In this document: positions 17,155 to 26,174 of the stretch, piece after piece
Layout of the letters: each line of letters begins with the position of its first letter
How positions within the stretch are numbered: the first letter of the stretch is position 1
Assembly: GCF_003095655.1 (NCBI RefSeq)
Contig: NZ_CP029151.1
Coordinates: 2,975,001-3,039,000 of the forward strand
DNA: 64,000 nt
Source of the DNA: Dokdonia sp. Dokd-P16
GTDB lineage: Bacteria; Bacteroidota; Bacteroidia; Flavobacteriales; Flavobacteriaceae
Direction of reading: 5' to 3'
Notes under the pieces: model-generated
The model's input: the letters and a program-made list of their open reading frames with translations, nothing else
The model's database searches: none
What the model was told of the DNA's origin: nothing
Translations under genes and position numbers: made by a program

Positions 17155-17802
17155 CTAATTCTCAAAAGCATATTTCACAATATTAGCACCCATTTGTAGT
17201 GCTTTCTCGCGTACGCTTTCTGGGTCTCCGTGTACTTCTGGATCTTCCCAGCCGTCACCTAAGTCTGATTCTGTAGTGAAAAGCACTACAAGTCTATCTT
17301 CATAAAAAAGCCCTAGCGCTTGTGGTCGTTTGCCATCATGCTCATGGATTTTAGGTAATCCCTTAGGAAATCTATATGCACTGGAAAAAATAGGATGAGT
17401 AGCGGCAAGTTCTGTAAGTTCTTGCTCTGGGAATATTTTTTTAAGTTCCTTAGGTAAGTACTCTGCCATTCCATAGTTGTCATCAATGTGTAAGAAACCA
17501 CCACTTATAAGGTAATTGCGCATGTTTTCTACATCATTATCTGTAAATAGAACGTTGCCATGTCCGGTCATATGCAATAGCGGATATTGAAAAATGTCTG
17601 TGCTACCAGCATCTACAGAAACTGGTGTAGTGTTCATCTTAGTATTGATGTTTTTATTACAAAAAGTAATGAGATTAGGTAAGGCTGTTGGGTTACTATA
17701 CCAGTCTCCACCGCCTTTATATTTGAGTACCGCTAGATCTTGCGCTTTCGCGAAAGCGAACATAAATAACATGATAACCAGTGCGAGATTACTACGCTTC
17801 AT
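17155..17802 (-). CDS. DUF4159 secreted protein
   Basis: 215 aa with a signal peptide whose cleavage motif A-K-A|Q (18-21) is encoded by a genome palindrome copy. The mature protein matches DUF4159: KYKGGGDWYSNPTALPNL, PLLHMTGHGNVLFTDND, and GGFLHIDDNYGM (about 101-112), ending with a GLFYEDRLVVLFTTESDLGDGWEDPEV block. The fold is related to class I glutamine amidotransferase-like domains. Function unknown, though in Bacteroidota it often sits near MoxR/von Willebrand factor genes, which are not seen here. Confidence 0.82.
   Translation of the reverse strand: MKRSNLALVIMLFMFAFAKAQDLAVLKYKGGGDWYSNPTALPNLITFCNKNINTKMNTTPVSVDAGSTDIFQYPLLHMTGHGNVLFTDNDVENMRNYLISGGFLHIDDNYGMAEYLPKELKKIFPEQELTELAATHPIFSSAYRFPKGLPKIHEHDGKRPQALGLFYEDRLVVLFTTESDLGDGWEDPEVHGDPESVREKALQMGANIVKYAFEN
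17743..17758. repeat. Palindrome copy 7, inside the DUF4159 signal peptide
   Basis: CGCTTTCGCGAAAGCG, perfect 16-base palindrome. It encodes F-A-F-A-K-A at the end of the signal peptide, including the signal peptidase A-x-A motif. Confidence 0.85.
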
Positions 17803-18040
17803 AGTGTTTTTTATAAAAAATAAAAATAGTGAATACCAAAATGATGGAAGTCCTAATTAACAAGAAAGTTACGTGAGAATACTAAAGTGCTGCAAATTAG
17901 TTGTTCTCATTCTAAATTGTAGGAATATATGTACAAGTGACTTGTGTTTTATTAAACGAGTATATAAATTTACTCATGTAAAGTTGTAACAATTTCATCT
18001 TGCTGCGACTTACATACTAACAATAACTTTAAAATCTAAT
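17803..18040. promoter_or_regulatory. Divergent intergenic region between DUF4159 and M16 genes
   Basis: 238 AT-rich bases that must hold two divergent promoters. I found TAAATTTA-like near matches (around 17965-17972) but no exact TAnnTTTG with a correctly spaced TTG. No hairpin or small frame of note. Confidence 0.4.
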
Positions 18041-19360
18041 ATGAAAAAGAAAATGTATGCTTTAGCAGCTCTTTTGTTAAGTGGCGTTGCCCTTAATGCT
18101 CAAGAGGTTAGCTTTGAAGAGTATGATCTTGACAATGGAATGCACGTTATTCTTCACCAGGATAATGGCGCTCCAGTAGTAACAACATCTGTAATGTATC
18201 ACGTAGGTGCAAAAGATGAAGATCCAAGTAAAACTGGTTTTGCTCACTTTTTTGAACACTTACTTTTTGAGGGTACAGAAAATATTGAGCGTGGTGAATG
18301 GTTTAAAGTAGTTTCTTCAAATGGAGGACAAAACAACGCAAACACGACACAAGACAGAACGTATTATTACGAAGTATTTCCTTCTAACAACCTAGAACTA
18401 GGTTTATGGATGGAATCTGAGCGTTTATTACACCCAATCATCAATCAAATAGGCGTAGATACTCAGAAAGAAGTAGTGCAAGAAGAAAAACGTTTACGAG
18501 TGGACAATCAGCCATATGGACGTTTTCAAGAAGTAATAGGTAAAATGCTTTTTAAGAAGCACCCATACCGCTGGACAACCATAGGATCTCTTGATCACCT
18601 TGCTAGTGCAACACTTGAAGATTTTCAAAAATTTAGCGATACTTATTATGTACCAAATAATGCGGTACTCGTAGTAGCGGGTGATATTGATCTTGCAGAG
18701 ACTAAGGAGATGATTAATACATACTTTGCTCCTATCCCAAGAGGTAAGGACATTGCACGTAGCACATTTAAGGAAGATCCTGTGGTACCTGTAAGAGAGA
18801 AGTTTTATGATCCTAATATCCAGATTCCTGCGATATTCTTAGCTTACAGAACTCCTGCTCAAACAGAAAAAGATGCTTATGTGTTAGACATGGTGTCATC
18901 TGTATTAAGTGACGGTAAAAGCTCTAGACTTTATAAAAAACTTGTAGATGATCAAAAGAAAGCATTACAAGTATTTGCTTTTAGTGGTGCACAAGAAGAT
19001 TACGGTTCTTACTTAATTGGTGCATTACCACTAGGTGACAACTCATTAGACGATTTAATAACAGAAATGGATGAGGAAATTGTAAAACTTCAAACAACAT
19101 TAATATCTGAAAGAGATTATCAAAAACTTCAAAATAAATTTGAAAACCGTTTTGTAAACTCTAACAGTAGTGTAGAAGGTATTGCAAACTCACTTGCTCG
19201 TAACTACATGTTATATGATGATACTAATCTTATTAATACAGAGATTGATATTTACAGATCAATAACAAGAGAGGACATTAAAGCAGCTGCTATAAAGTAC
19301 CTCAAAGAAAATGAGCGTGTAATATTAGAGTACTTACCAGAATCTCAAAAAGAAAATTAA
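18041..19360 (+). CDS. M16 zinc metallopeptidase (active subunit)
   Basis: 439 aa with a signal peptide (MKKKMYALAALLLSGVALNAQ). The inverted zinc motif H-x-x-E-H is intact: His69, Glu72 and His73 in GFAHFFEHLLFEGT, with the third ligand in QEEKRLR near residue 150. It is a pitrilysin-type peptidase exported to the periplasm. Its stop overlaps the next gene's start by one base (TAATG), the usual arrangement for an M16 pair in which this subunit is catalytic and the partner is not. Confidence 0.9.
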   Translation: MKKKMYALAALLLSGVALNAQEVSFEEYDLDNGMHVILHQDNGAPVVTTSVMYHVGAKDEDPSKTGFAHFFEHLLFEGTENIERGEWFKVVSSNGGQNNANTTQDRTYYYEVFPSNNLELGLWMESERLLHPIINQIGVDTQKEVVQEEKRLRVDNQPYGRFQEVIGKMLFKKHPYRWTTIGSLDHLASATLEDFQKFSDTYYVPNNAVLVVAGDIDLAETKEMINTYFAPIPRGKDIARSTFKEDPVVPVREKFYDPNIQIPAIFLAYRTPAQTEKDAYVLDMVSSVLSDGKSSRLYKKLVDDQKKALQVFAFSGAQEDYGSYLIGALPLGDNSLDDLITEMDEEIVKLQTTLISERDYQKLQNKFENRFVNSNSSVEGIANSLARNYMLYDDTNLINTEIDIYRSITREDIKAAAIKYLKENERVILEYLPESQKEN

Positions 19361-21429
19361 TGAAAAAGCATATTATATTAGGTGCACTATTAATGCTAGC
19401 AACTGCTGGTTATGCACAAGTAGACAGAAGCATACAACCTAAGCCAGGTCCGGCTCCTGAGATTAATCTAAAAGATCCAACATCTTTTGAGCTCAAGAAT
19501 GGACTTAAAGTAATGGTTGTTGAGAATAAAAAATTACCTAGAGTATCTATTCAACTTACGATGGATAATCCTCTTATTGTAGAAGGAGATAAGGCAGGTG
19601 TTGCTTCCCTTACTTCGTCAATGCTAGGTAAAGGTTCTAAAAACATTGAAAAAGATGTTTATGAGGAAGAAGTAGATTACTTAGGAGCAAACATAGGTTT
19701 TGGTTCTCAAAGTGCTTTTGCTAGCGGACTATCAAAATATTTTGAGCGTCTTATAGAACTTACAGCAGATGCTGGTATCAATCCAAACTTTACACAAGTA
19801 GAATTTGACAAGGAAAAGGAACGTCTCATAGAAGGTTTAAAATCTAATGAGAAGAGTGTAAGTGCAATTGCAGGTCGTGTACAAAGCGTTCTTGCTTATG
19901 GTGCAGATCATCCTTACGGGGAATTTACTACGGAAGAAACGGTAAACAATGTAACTCTTGCAGATGTAAATAAGTTTCACTCAGATTACTTCAGACCTAA
20001 TAATGGATATTTAATCATAATAGGTGATGTAGATTTTGATAATGTAAAGAAGATTGTAACGAAGAACTTCAAGAGCTGGAAAAAAGGAAACATTCCTGAA
20101 ACGCCATTCTCAGAGCAAGGAAATGCATCTACTACAGAAATTAACTTCATAAACATGGATAACGCTGTACAGTCAGAAATTGCTGTTCAGAACACTGTAG
20201 AATTAAAAATGACTGATGCAGATTATTTTCCTGCATTGATTGCAAACAACATCTTAGGTGGTGGTGGAGAAGCTCGTCTTTTTAACAACTTACGTGAAGA
20301 TAAAGGATATACTTACGGTTCTTATTCTAGAATAGGATCTAACGAGAAAACGGTAACACGTTTTAGCGCTACAGCAAGTGTACGTAACGTTGTGACAGAT
20401 AGCTCTGTCGTTGAGATTGTAAAAGAAATCAACCGCATGGGATCTGAGCCAGTATCTGCCGAAGAGCTTGCAAATGCAAAAGCAAAGTATACTGGTAATT
20501 TTGTACTAGCGCTAGAGCGTCCACAAACTATCGCAAACTATGCTTACAATATTGAGAGCAAAGGACTTCCTAAGGATTTCTACAAAAATTACCTTTCTAA
20601 TATTGATAAAGTATCTCAACAAGACGTGAAGAATGCTGCAAGTAAATTGTTTAAAGGAGATAATGCTAGAATTGTAGTTACTGGAAAAGGTAGCGAGGTG
20701 ATTGATAATCTTAATAAGGTTGTTATTAATGGTAAAGCTGTACCAGTAAAGTATTTTGATGTGTACGGTAAAGCAATTGCAAAGCCAGAATTTAAGAAAG
20801 AACTTCCAGCAGATTTAACGGTAAATAAGGTGCTTGAATCTTACATTGCTGCCATAGGTGGAAAGGATAAGATTGCTGCAGTAAACTCTGTGTACATAAA
20901 AGCGCAAGGTACTGTGCAAGGTATGACGTTAGATTTTGAGCTTAAAAAGACAACTAAAGAGCAATTTGTGCAAAACATCATGATGGGAGGTAATTCTCTT
21001 TCTAAGCAAGTGCTAGATGGTGAGACCGCTTATATGGTAGCACAAGGGCAGCGTAAAGACCTAGAAGGTGATGATATTGCAAAAGTAAAAGCAGAATCTT
21101 CTCCTTTTCCAGAAGTAAACTGGTTAAGTGGTGGAGCTACTCTAGAAGGCATGGAGAAAGTAGATGGTGAAGATGCTTATGTTGTAAAGGTTGATGGAGG
21201 TAAAATGGCTTATTACAGTGCAAAAACTGGACTTAAACTTCAAGAAGTTTCTGTACAAGAAGCACAAGGTCAAACTTTCAAGACTACGATCGTTTATAGC
21301 AAGTACCAAGATGTAGGAGGAATCATGTTTCCATTTACATTGAGCCAGTCTTTAGGCCCACAAGCTATAGAGTTTAATGTTACAGAGATCAAAGTAAATG
21401 AAGGAGTTTCAGATGCAGATTTTGAGTAA
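19360..21429 (+). CDS. M16 peptidase-like partner (inactive subunit) with C-terminal extension
   Basis: 689 aa with a signal peptide. Two M16 domains cover about 40-450. The position of the zinc motif reads SSMLGKGSKN, so H-x-x-E-H is missing, whereas the substrate-binding R/Y motif (GGGGEARLFNNLREDKGYTYGSYS, about 304-327) is kept. This is the classical non-catalytic partner. A further ~200-residue C-terminal part (from about 480, starting with VNKVLESYIAAIGGKDKIAAV) resembles the LolA/outer-membrane lipoprotein-sorting type beta sheets that bind hydrophobic ligands; this is inferred. Translationally coupled to the active subunit. Confidence 0.85.
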   Translation: MKKHIILGALLMLATAGYAQVDRSIQPKPGPAPEINLKDPTSFELKNGLKVMVVENKKLPRVSIQLTMDNPLIVEGDKAGVASLTSSMLGKGSKNIEKDVYEEEVDYLGANIGFGSQSAFASGLSKYFERLIELTADAGINPNFTQVEFDKEKERLIEGLKSNEKSVSAIAGRVQSVLAYGADHPYGEFTTEETVNNVTLADVNKFHSDYFRPNNGYLIIIGDVDFDNVKKIVTKNFKSWKKGNIPETPFSEQGNASTTEINFINMDNAVQSEIAVQNTVELKMTDADYFPALIANNILGGGGEARLFNNLREDKGYTYGSYSRIGSNEKTVTRFSATASVRNVVTDSSVVEIVKEINRMGSEPVSAEELANAKAKYTGNFVLALERPQTIANYAYNIESKGLPKDFYKNYLSNIDKVSQQDVKNAASKLFKGDNARIVVTGKGSEVIDNLNKVVINGKAVPVKYFDVYGKAIAKPEFKKELPADLTVNKVLESYIAAIGGKDKIAAVNSVYIKAQGTVQGMTLDFELKKTTKEQFVQNIMMGGNSLSKQVLDGETAYMVAQGQRKDLEGDDIAKVKAESSPFPEVNWLSGGATLEGMEKVDGEDAYVVKVDGGKMAYYSAKTGLKLQEVSVQEAQGQTFKTTIVYSKYQDVGGIMFPFTLSQSLGPQAIEFNVTEIKVNEGVSDADFE

Positions 21430-21448
21430 TCATTAATCACATAATTTT

Positions 21449-21478
21449 AAAAAGGTCAGCGGTTGCTGGCCTTTTTTT
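21449..21478 (+). terminator. Terminator of the M16 operon
   Basis: Stem AAAGGTCAGC / loop GGTT / GCTGGCCTTT followed by T-tract, about 20 bases after the stop. Confidence 0.88.
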
Positions 21479-21753
21479 ATGCTCTTAATTTCCTTTGCAC
21501 ATTGTTATAAACTCCTTATTGCTACTTTACTTCTCAGAATATTCAAAAAAAGCTGGAAGTATATGGTATTACGCTTTCGCGAAAGCATAATAATAACCCA
21601 TCAAAAAAGAGAAATTATAAATTTTACGATGAATTAATTGGCTATTTGCTAATGAGGTTAACTCATAAACAAGTGTAATTATGAGATTCTGAAATTTAAC
21701 AACCCTATATAGTAAGTGAAAAGTGATATGTACTTTTAATAAAAATAATACCC
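21479..21753. promoter_or_regulatory. Leader region of the PEP carboxylase gene
   Basis: The 324-base gap between the M16 operon and ppc holds the terminator above, a palindrome copy, and AT-rich sequence with direct AT repeats. A near-match -7 element (TACTTTTA, 24 bases before the ATG) may be the ppc promoter. No gene-like frame seen. Confidence 0.4.
21573..21586. repeat. Palindrome copy 8, intergenic upstream of ppc
   Basis: GCTTTCGCGAAAGC, with outer TTAC / ATAA arms nearly complementary (one mismatch). It lies about 170 bases before ppc. Confidence 0.82.
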
Positions 21754-24333
21754 ATGTCTAGAGAACCAAAAATTGAGAGATTTAATACAAACGTAAAGTC
21801 AAAATATGAAGTGTATAACGCTATATTTATGACACTTCCCTTTGACGGTATTTCAAATACTGGAGTACTTCTGCCGCTTTTTCATTCTATTTGTAAAGCA
21901 GGATATGAAGACAATAAAAATCCTTCAGAAATCATTGAGTACTTTTTTGAAAGATACATGAGAGATGCTTCGGCAAAGGAAAGGGAGGATTTGCTGTTTA
22001 AGTTTATTCAATATATAGAACGCCAAGTGGTACTTTTTGATGCGATAGAAGATGCTTCATATCGTATTGTAAACAATATGGACGGTCGCGGAACACTGCG
22101 TAACATAAAAGAAGAAGCAGAGGCAACTGGTAAAAAAGAAGAGCTTATCGCTTACTTAAATACCTTTAAAATAAGACCAGTACTTACTGCTCACCCTACG
22201 CAATTTTATCCAGGAGTGGTGCTAGGTATTATTAATGATCTTAGTGAAGCAATACGAGAAGACCGTCTAGAAGACATAAAATCATTACTTGCTCAATTAG
22301 GAAAAACACCTTTCTTTAAGAAAGAAAAACCTACGCCTTATGACGAGGCAGTAAGTTTAATATGGTATCTAGAAAATGTGTTTTACCATAGTGCAGGTGC
22401 TATTTATGATTACTTACATAAGCACTTAATACAAGACGAAGCTTTTAGTAACTCACTAGTAGATCTAGGTTTCTGGCCAGGTGGAGATCGCGATGGTAAT
22501 CCATTTGTTACTACAGCAATCACGCTTAAAGTTGCAGGTAAATTACGCAGCACCGTACTAAGGAATTATTATCGCGAACTAAGACAACTGCGTCGTCGTA
22601 TAACTTTTCAAGGTACAGAAGAGCTTCTTGGGTCATTAGAGGCTGCATTGTATAAAGCCATTTTTGTAGAAGGAAAGCCAGAGATTGATCAAAAACATAT
22701 TCTTACTACACTTAAAGATGTGCGAGATGTTGTAAGAGATAAACATCAAAGTTTGTACTTAGACCATATAGATAGCTTAATTCACAAAGTAGAGCTTTTT
22801 GGGTTGCATTTTGCTTCTCTAGATATAAGACAAGATAGTAGCATCCATAAAATTGTATTTGAAGAAATAGTAGCACATGCTCAGATAGATGGTAAAGCCA
22901 TATTTCCAGAGAACTACTTGAGTCTAGATGACGAGGCGCAGATTGCATTTTTAAATGATGTTTCTGGCTCCTTAGATCCGGAGAGTTTTAGTGAAGAAGT
23001 TGTCACAAAAACACTAGGTTCCATTTATGCAATGAAAACTATTCAAGAAGAAAATGGAGAAAAAGGTTCAAACCGTTACATTATAAGTAATTCACAAAGT
23101 GCATTGCATGTAATGCAGGCTTTTACATTCTTAAGACTATGTGATTGGGACATGCCTACGGCAGATGTTTCTCCGCTTTTTGAGACCGTTCCAGATTTAA
23201 TTGCTGCGCCAGAAGTGATGGAAGCGTTATATACAAACCCAACCTACAGTGCGCATTTAAAGCGTCGTGGTATGCGACAGACTATCATGCTTGGCTTCTC
23301 TGATGGAACCAAGGATGGAGGTTATCTCATGGCCAACTGGAGTATTTTTAAAGCCAAAGAAGCAATGACTGCCATGTCTAGAAAATACGGTGTTACTGTA
23401 ATCTTCTTTGACGGTAGAGGAGGACCACCAGCACGTGGTGGTGGAAAAACACATCAATTTTATGCATCCTTGGGTTCTAAAATAGAGGCTCAAGAAATAC
23501 AACTTACAGTACAAGGACAAACCATCAGTTCAAATTTTGGAACCTTAGATTCTTGTCAATATAACCTGGAGCAATTATTAAGTAGTGGTGTAGCAAATGA
23601 AGTGTTTGCTTCTGCAAATAATGACATTACAGATAGTGATAGAGCCACACTAGAAGCACTAGCTCAAAAGAGTTATGAAGCATATACAGCTTTTAAACAG
23701 CACGATAAATTCTTGCCGTATCTAGAGCGTATGAGTACGCTTAAATATTATGCAAAAACAAATATTGGTAGTAGACCAAGTAAGCGTTCTCAGAAGTCTA
23801 CACTAGATTTTGGAGATTTAAGAGCGATTCCTTTTGTGGGAAGTTGGAGCCAACTTAAACAAAACGTTCCAGGATTTTATGGTGTAGGTACTGCACTGGC
23901 TTCTTTTGAAGAAAAAGGAACACTTGACGAGGTGAAAGAACTTTATAAGAACAGTTCATTCTTCCGTACGTTGCTAGAAAATAGTATGATGAGCCTAACT
24001 AAGTCTTTCTTTGGCTTAACGGCTTATATGGCAGATGACGAGGAGTTCGGTGCTTTCTGGAAAATTCTATTTGATGAATATGAACGTAGCAAGCGATTAA
24101 TGCTTGAAGTGTCAGGACTTAAGGAGTTAATGGAAAATGAGCAAGCTGGAAAAGCTTCCATACAAGAAAGGGAACGCATTGTATTACCCCTTCTTACCAT
24201 CCAGCAATATGCCTTAAGAGCTATACAAGAAATGCAAAAATATGGAGAACAGTCTGATAAGCTAGCTGTATATGAACAGATGGTGACGAGATCATTATTT
24301 GGTAATATTAATGCGAGTAGAAACTCGGCATAA
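21754..24333 (+). CDS. ppc: Phosphoenolpyruvate carboxylase
   Basis: 859 aa cytoplasmic enzyme that carboxylates PEP to oxaloacetate, replenishing the TCA cycle. The catalytic histidine is His147 in TAHPTQ. GGDRDGNP (243-250) is the bicarbonate/PEP-binding block. The glycine-rich loop FFDGRGGPPARGGGKTHQ is near 550, with GFSDGTKDGGYLMANW just before it. The C-terminus is NINASRNSA; the usual conserved QNTG end is changed to N-I-N-A-S-R-N-S-A. Slightly shorter than the ~880-930 aa of proteobacterial enzymes, typical for Bacteroidota. Own leader upstream; rnpB follows. Confidence 0.95.
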   Translation: MSREPKIERFNTNVKSKYEVYNAIFMTLPFDGISNTGVLLPLFHSICKAGYEDNKNPSEIIEYFFERYMRDASAKEREDLLFKFIQYIERQVVLFDAIEDASYRIVNNMDGRGTLRNIKEEAEATGKKEELIAYLNTFKIRPVLTAHPTQFYPGVVLGIINDLSEAIREDRLEDIKSLLAQLGKTPFFKKEKPTPYDEAVSLIWYLENVFYHSAGAIYDYLHKHLIQDEAFSNSLVDLGFWPGGDRDGNPFVTTAITLKVAGKLRSTVLRNYYRELRQLRRRITFQGTEELLGSLEAALYKAIFVEGKPEIDQKHILTTLKDVRDVVRDKHQSLYLDHIDSLIHKVELFGLHFASLDIRQDSSIHKIVFEEIVAHAQIDGKAIFPENYLSLDDEAQIAFLNDVSGSLDPESFSEEVVTKTLGSIYAMKTIQEENGEKGSNRYIISNSQSALHVMQAFTFLRLCDWDMPTADVSPLFETVPDLIAAPEVMEALYTNPTYSAHLKRRGMRQTIMLGFSDGTKDGGYLMANWSIFKAKEAMTAMSRKYGVTVIFFDGRGGPPARGGGKTHQFYASLGSKIEAQEIQLTVQGQTISSNFGTLDSCQYNLEQLLSSGVANEVFASANNDITDSDRATLEALAQKSYEAYTAFKQHDKFLPYLERMSTLKYYAKTNIGSRPSKRSQKSTLDFGDLRAIPFVGSWSQLKQNVPGFYGVGTALASFEEKGTLDEVKELYKNSSFFRTLLENSMMSLTKSFFGLTAYMADDEEFGAFWKILFDEYERSKRLMLEVSGLKELMENEQAGKASIQERERIVLPLLTIQQYALRAIQEMQKYGEQSDKLAVYEQMVTRSLFGNINASRNSA

Positions 24334-24389
24334 AAAAAACATCATAAGGGAGTAATGCGTTGCTCCCTTATAATAGTTAGAGTACCTTT

Positions 24390-24715
24390 GCGTCAGCAGG
24401 CCGCCTTATTGATCCAGCAATGGATAGGAAAGTCCGGACACCATAGGATAGCATAGCGGCTAACGGCCGTCACGCTAAATTTATTTTTAGTGGAGGACAA
24501 GTGCAACAGAAAGAATGTACAGGTAATGCTGTAGCGAACCCAGGTAAACTCTATGCGGTGCAATGTCAAGTATACTCACAGTTAAGTGCGATCCGCGCGT
24601 TGTGGGAGGGTAGGCAGATAGAGGTTACTAGTAATGGTAATCCCAGATAAATAATAAGGAATCTCTAGAATCATCTAGAGTGAACAGAATCCGGCTTATA
24701 GGCCTGCTTTTTTTA
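24390..24715 (+). ncRNA. rnpB: RNase P RNA
   Basis: Catalytic RNA that matures the 5' end of tRNAs. The P4 5' strand GGAAAGTCCGGAC (24427-24439) and its 3' partner region CAGAATCCGGCTTA (near 24685-24698) are diagnostic, together with the conserved ACAG/GAACC elements in between (tgcaacagaa..., tagcgaaccc). P1 is closed by AGCAGGCC (24395-24402) pairing with GGCCTGCT (24701-24708), followed by a T-run that ends the transcript. Type A bacterial architecture. End points are good to a few bases. Confidence 0.93.
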
Positions 24716-24734
24716 AGATTTTACAAGCTTTTTA

Positions 24735-24773
24735 TAACAAATAAATCCCGCTAGTTGCGGGATTTATTTGTTA
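24735..24773. terminator. Bidirectional terminator between rnpB and rsmD
   Basis: A 17-base perfect stem TAACAAATAAATCCCGC with a 5-base loop (TAGTT) and full complement; GC core at the loop and A/T-rich flanks on both sides. It serves the two convergent genes. Confidence 0.85.
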
Positions 24774-24787
24774 TACTATATGTTGTT

Positions 24788-24805
24788 ACGCTTAAGCGAA
24801 AGCGT
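24788..24805. repeat. Decayed palindrome copy, 3' of rsmD
   Basis: ACGCTTAAGCGAAAGCGT: both outer arms intact, core changed at two positions (TTAAGCGAAA). Confidence 0.55.
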
Positions 24806-24819
24806 GCTTATATAAATTA

Positions 24820-25380
24820 CTATTCTTCTTCGTCGCTTTCTGGCAGTTCAAAAAAGCTGAAGGCATTGCCACCATAATTACGTGTTTGTACATAATTACT
24901 AAACGAGTCCATCTTAGTATATTTTCCGTGTTCTATGATCAAGGTGCCATCTTGATCTAGCAAATTTTGTTTAAAAACAAGCGTTGCTATTTTTTCAAAA
25001 TCTTTAATGTCAATATCGTAAGGTGGGTCTGCAAATATGATATCATAGGTACCTCTTGCTCGCTCTAGATACTTAAATACGTCACTTTTTATAGTTTGGA
25101 TTGAAAATTCAAACTCCTCTGCCGTTTTATTTATAAACTGCACACAACCATAATTTGCATCTACGGCTGTAATCTGGTCTGAGCCACGTGATGCAAACTC
25201 ATAACTGATATTTCCTGTACCCGCAAAAAGGTCTAAAACCCTAAGCTGGCTCATATGGTAATTGCTTCTCAGAATATTAAACAATGCTTCCTTTGCCATA
25301 TCTGTGGTAGGGCGTACGGGTAATTTTTTTGGAGCAGCGATGCGGCGTCCTTTATATTTTCCTGAGATTATTCTTGTCAT
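24820..25380 (-). CDS. rsmD: 16S rRNA (guanine966-N2)-methyltransferase
   Basis: 186 aa SAM methyltransferase. The start MTRIISGKYKGRRI and VRPTTDMAKEALFNIL are RsmD hallmarks. SAM motif I LDLFAGTGN (49-57) and the base-methylation motif A-D-P-P-Y-D (117-122, the DPPY type) are intact. It methylates guanine 966 of 16S rRNA in the 30S subunit. Its ATG overlaps the stop of the upstream DUF3822 gene by four bases, so the two are coupled. The acidic tail ESDEEE is unremarkable. Confidence 0.92.
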   Translation of the reverse strand: MTRIISGKYKGRRIAAPKKLPVRPTTDMAKEALFNILRSNYHMSQLRVLDLFAGTGNISYEFASRGSDQITAVDANYGCVQFINKTAEEFEFSIQTIKSDVFKYLERARGTYDIIFADPPYDIDIKDFEKIATLVFKQNLLDQDGTLIIEHGKYTKMDSFSNYVQTRNYGGNAFSFFELPESDEEE

Positions 25381-26174
25381 AGTAGTGTTGCGAGTAGGGA
25401 TTGAGATCTTGTGAAGCTGGTAGACGGACTATCTTTAATAATAAGATGTCTGATGTACGTATGTGCTATACTATAAAATTCGTCGTCTTTTTCTATAGTA
25501 CCTGTAAGTGTTACAGGTGTATTTTCTGGATTGAGTTCTAGTTGTTCTAGTGTGAAGAGTAGGTAATATATAAAATCTTCCTTGGCGCGTATCTCAAACC
25601 TATTAATAAAAAGTAGTTTTTTGTTCTTTACAACACCCATCTCAAAATAGGAGCCTTGTAAATTTATTAATACCTGAGCCTCTTCGTTATTAGAATACTC
25701 TTTAAGAAGATGTTTTGCAAATATTGTGGTACTGTGATAATACTCAAAGGATCCAAAAGTGTCAAAAAAGAAGTTGTTTATGTTTGAATACGGCACATAG
25801 ACATTGATAAGATCATAAAAATCTATGGTGTCGTGAGCTATATAATCAGTACTTAAAATCTTTGTATTAAACTTAAGATAGTCTGCTGCTTTCTCACTAT
25901 CAAATAGCGCCTGAGGGACAAGTGTAAACAATTCGTTAGCATAAACCACAATAACCTTTGAAAATGGTTGTGCAAGCGCCTCTATCTCTTTGAAAGCCTT
26001 TTCTATCTCAACAAGTAGGGTTGTAGGATTCACGTTTTCGCGAAAGCGTACTACCTCTGCATCCTTTATATCCTTAGAATGGATATGTTGAGTAAAAAAA
26101 GAAAGTCCATCCAAATGTATTTGGATGGACAGACTATATAATGAGTTAGAATGACCTTGATTAATCATCAACAC
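25377..26174 (-). CDS. DUF3822 family protein
   Basis: 265 aa, no signal peptide. Fits the Bacteroidota family DUF3822, which has a type IV pilus PilM/actin-like ATPase-style fold: N-terminal SLYSLSIQIHLDGLSFF, then VVYANELFTLVPQALFD and STDYIAHDTIDFYDLINVYVPY. Function unknown. It overlaps rsmD by four bases and the upstream gene by 14, so all three are one operon; linkage to rsmD is frequent in this phylum as far as I recall. A palindrome copy encodes RFRENV (43-48). Confidence 0.78.
   Translation of the reverse strand: MLMINQGHSNSLYSLSIQIHLDGLSFFTQHIHSKDIKDAEVVRFRENVNPTTLLVEIEKAFKEIEALAQPFSKVIVVYANELFTLVPQALFDSEKAADYLKFNTKILSTDYIAHDTIDFYDLINVYVPYSNINNFFFDTFGSFEYYHSTTIFAKHLLKEYSNNEEAQVLINLQGSYFEMGVVKNKKLLFINRFEIRAKEDFIYYLLFTLEQLELNPENTPVTLTGTIEKDDEFYSIAHTYIRHLIIKDSPSTSFTRSQSLLATLL
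26032..26049. repeat. Palindrome copy 9, inside the DUF3822 gene
   Basis: ACGTTTTCGCGAAAGCGT: full 18-base element with one arm substitution. Read as R-F-R-E-N in the host gene. Confidence 0.78.
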
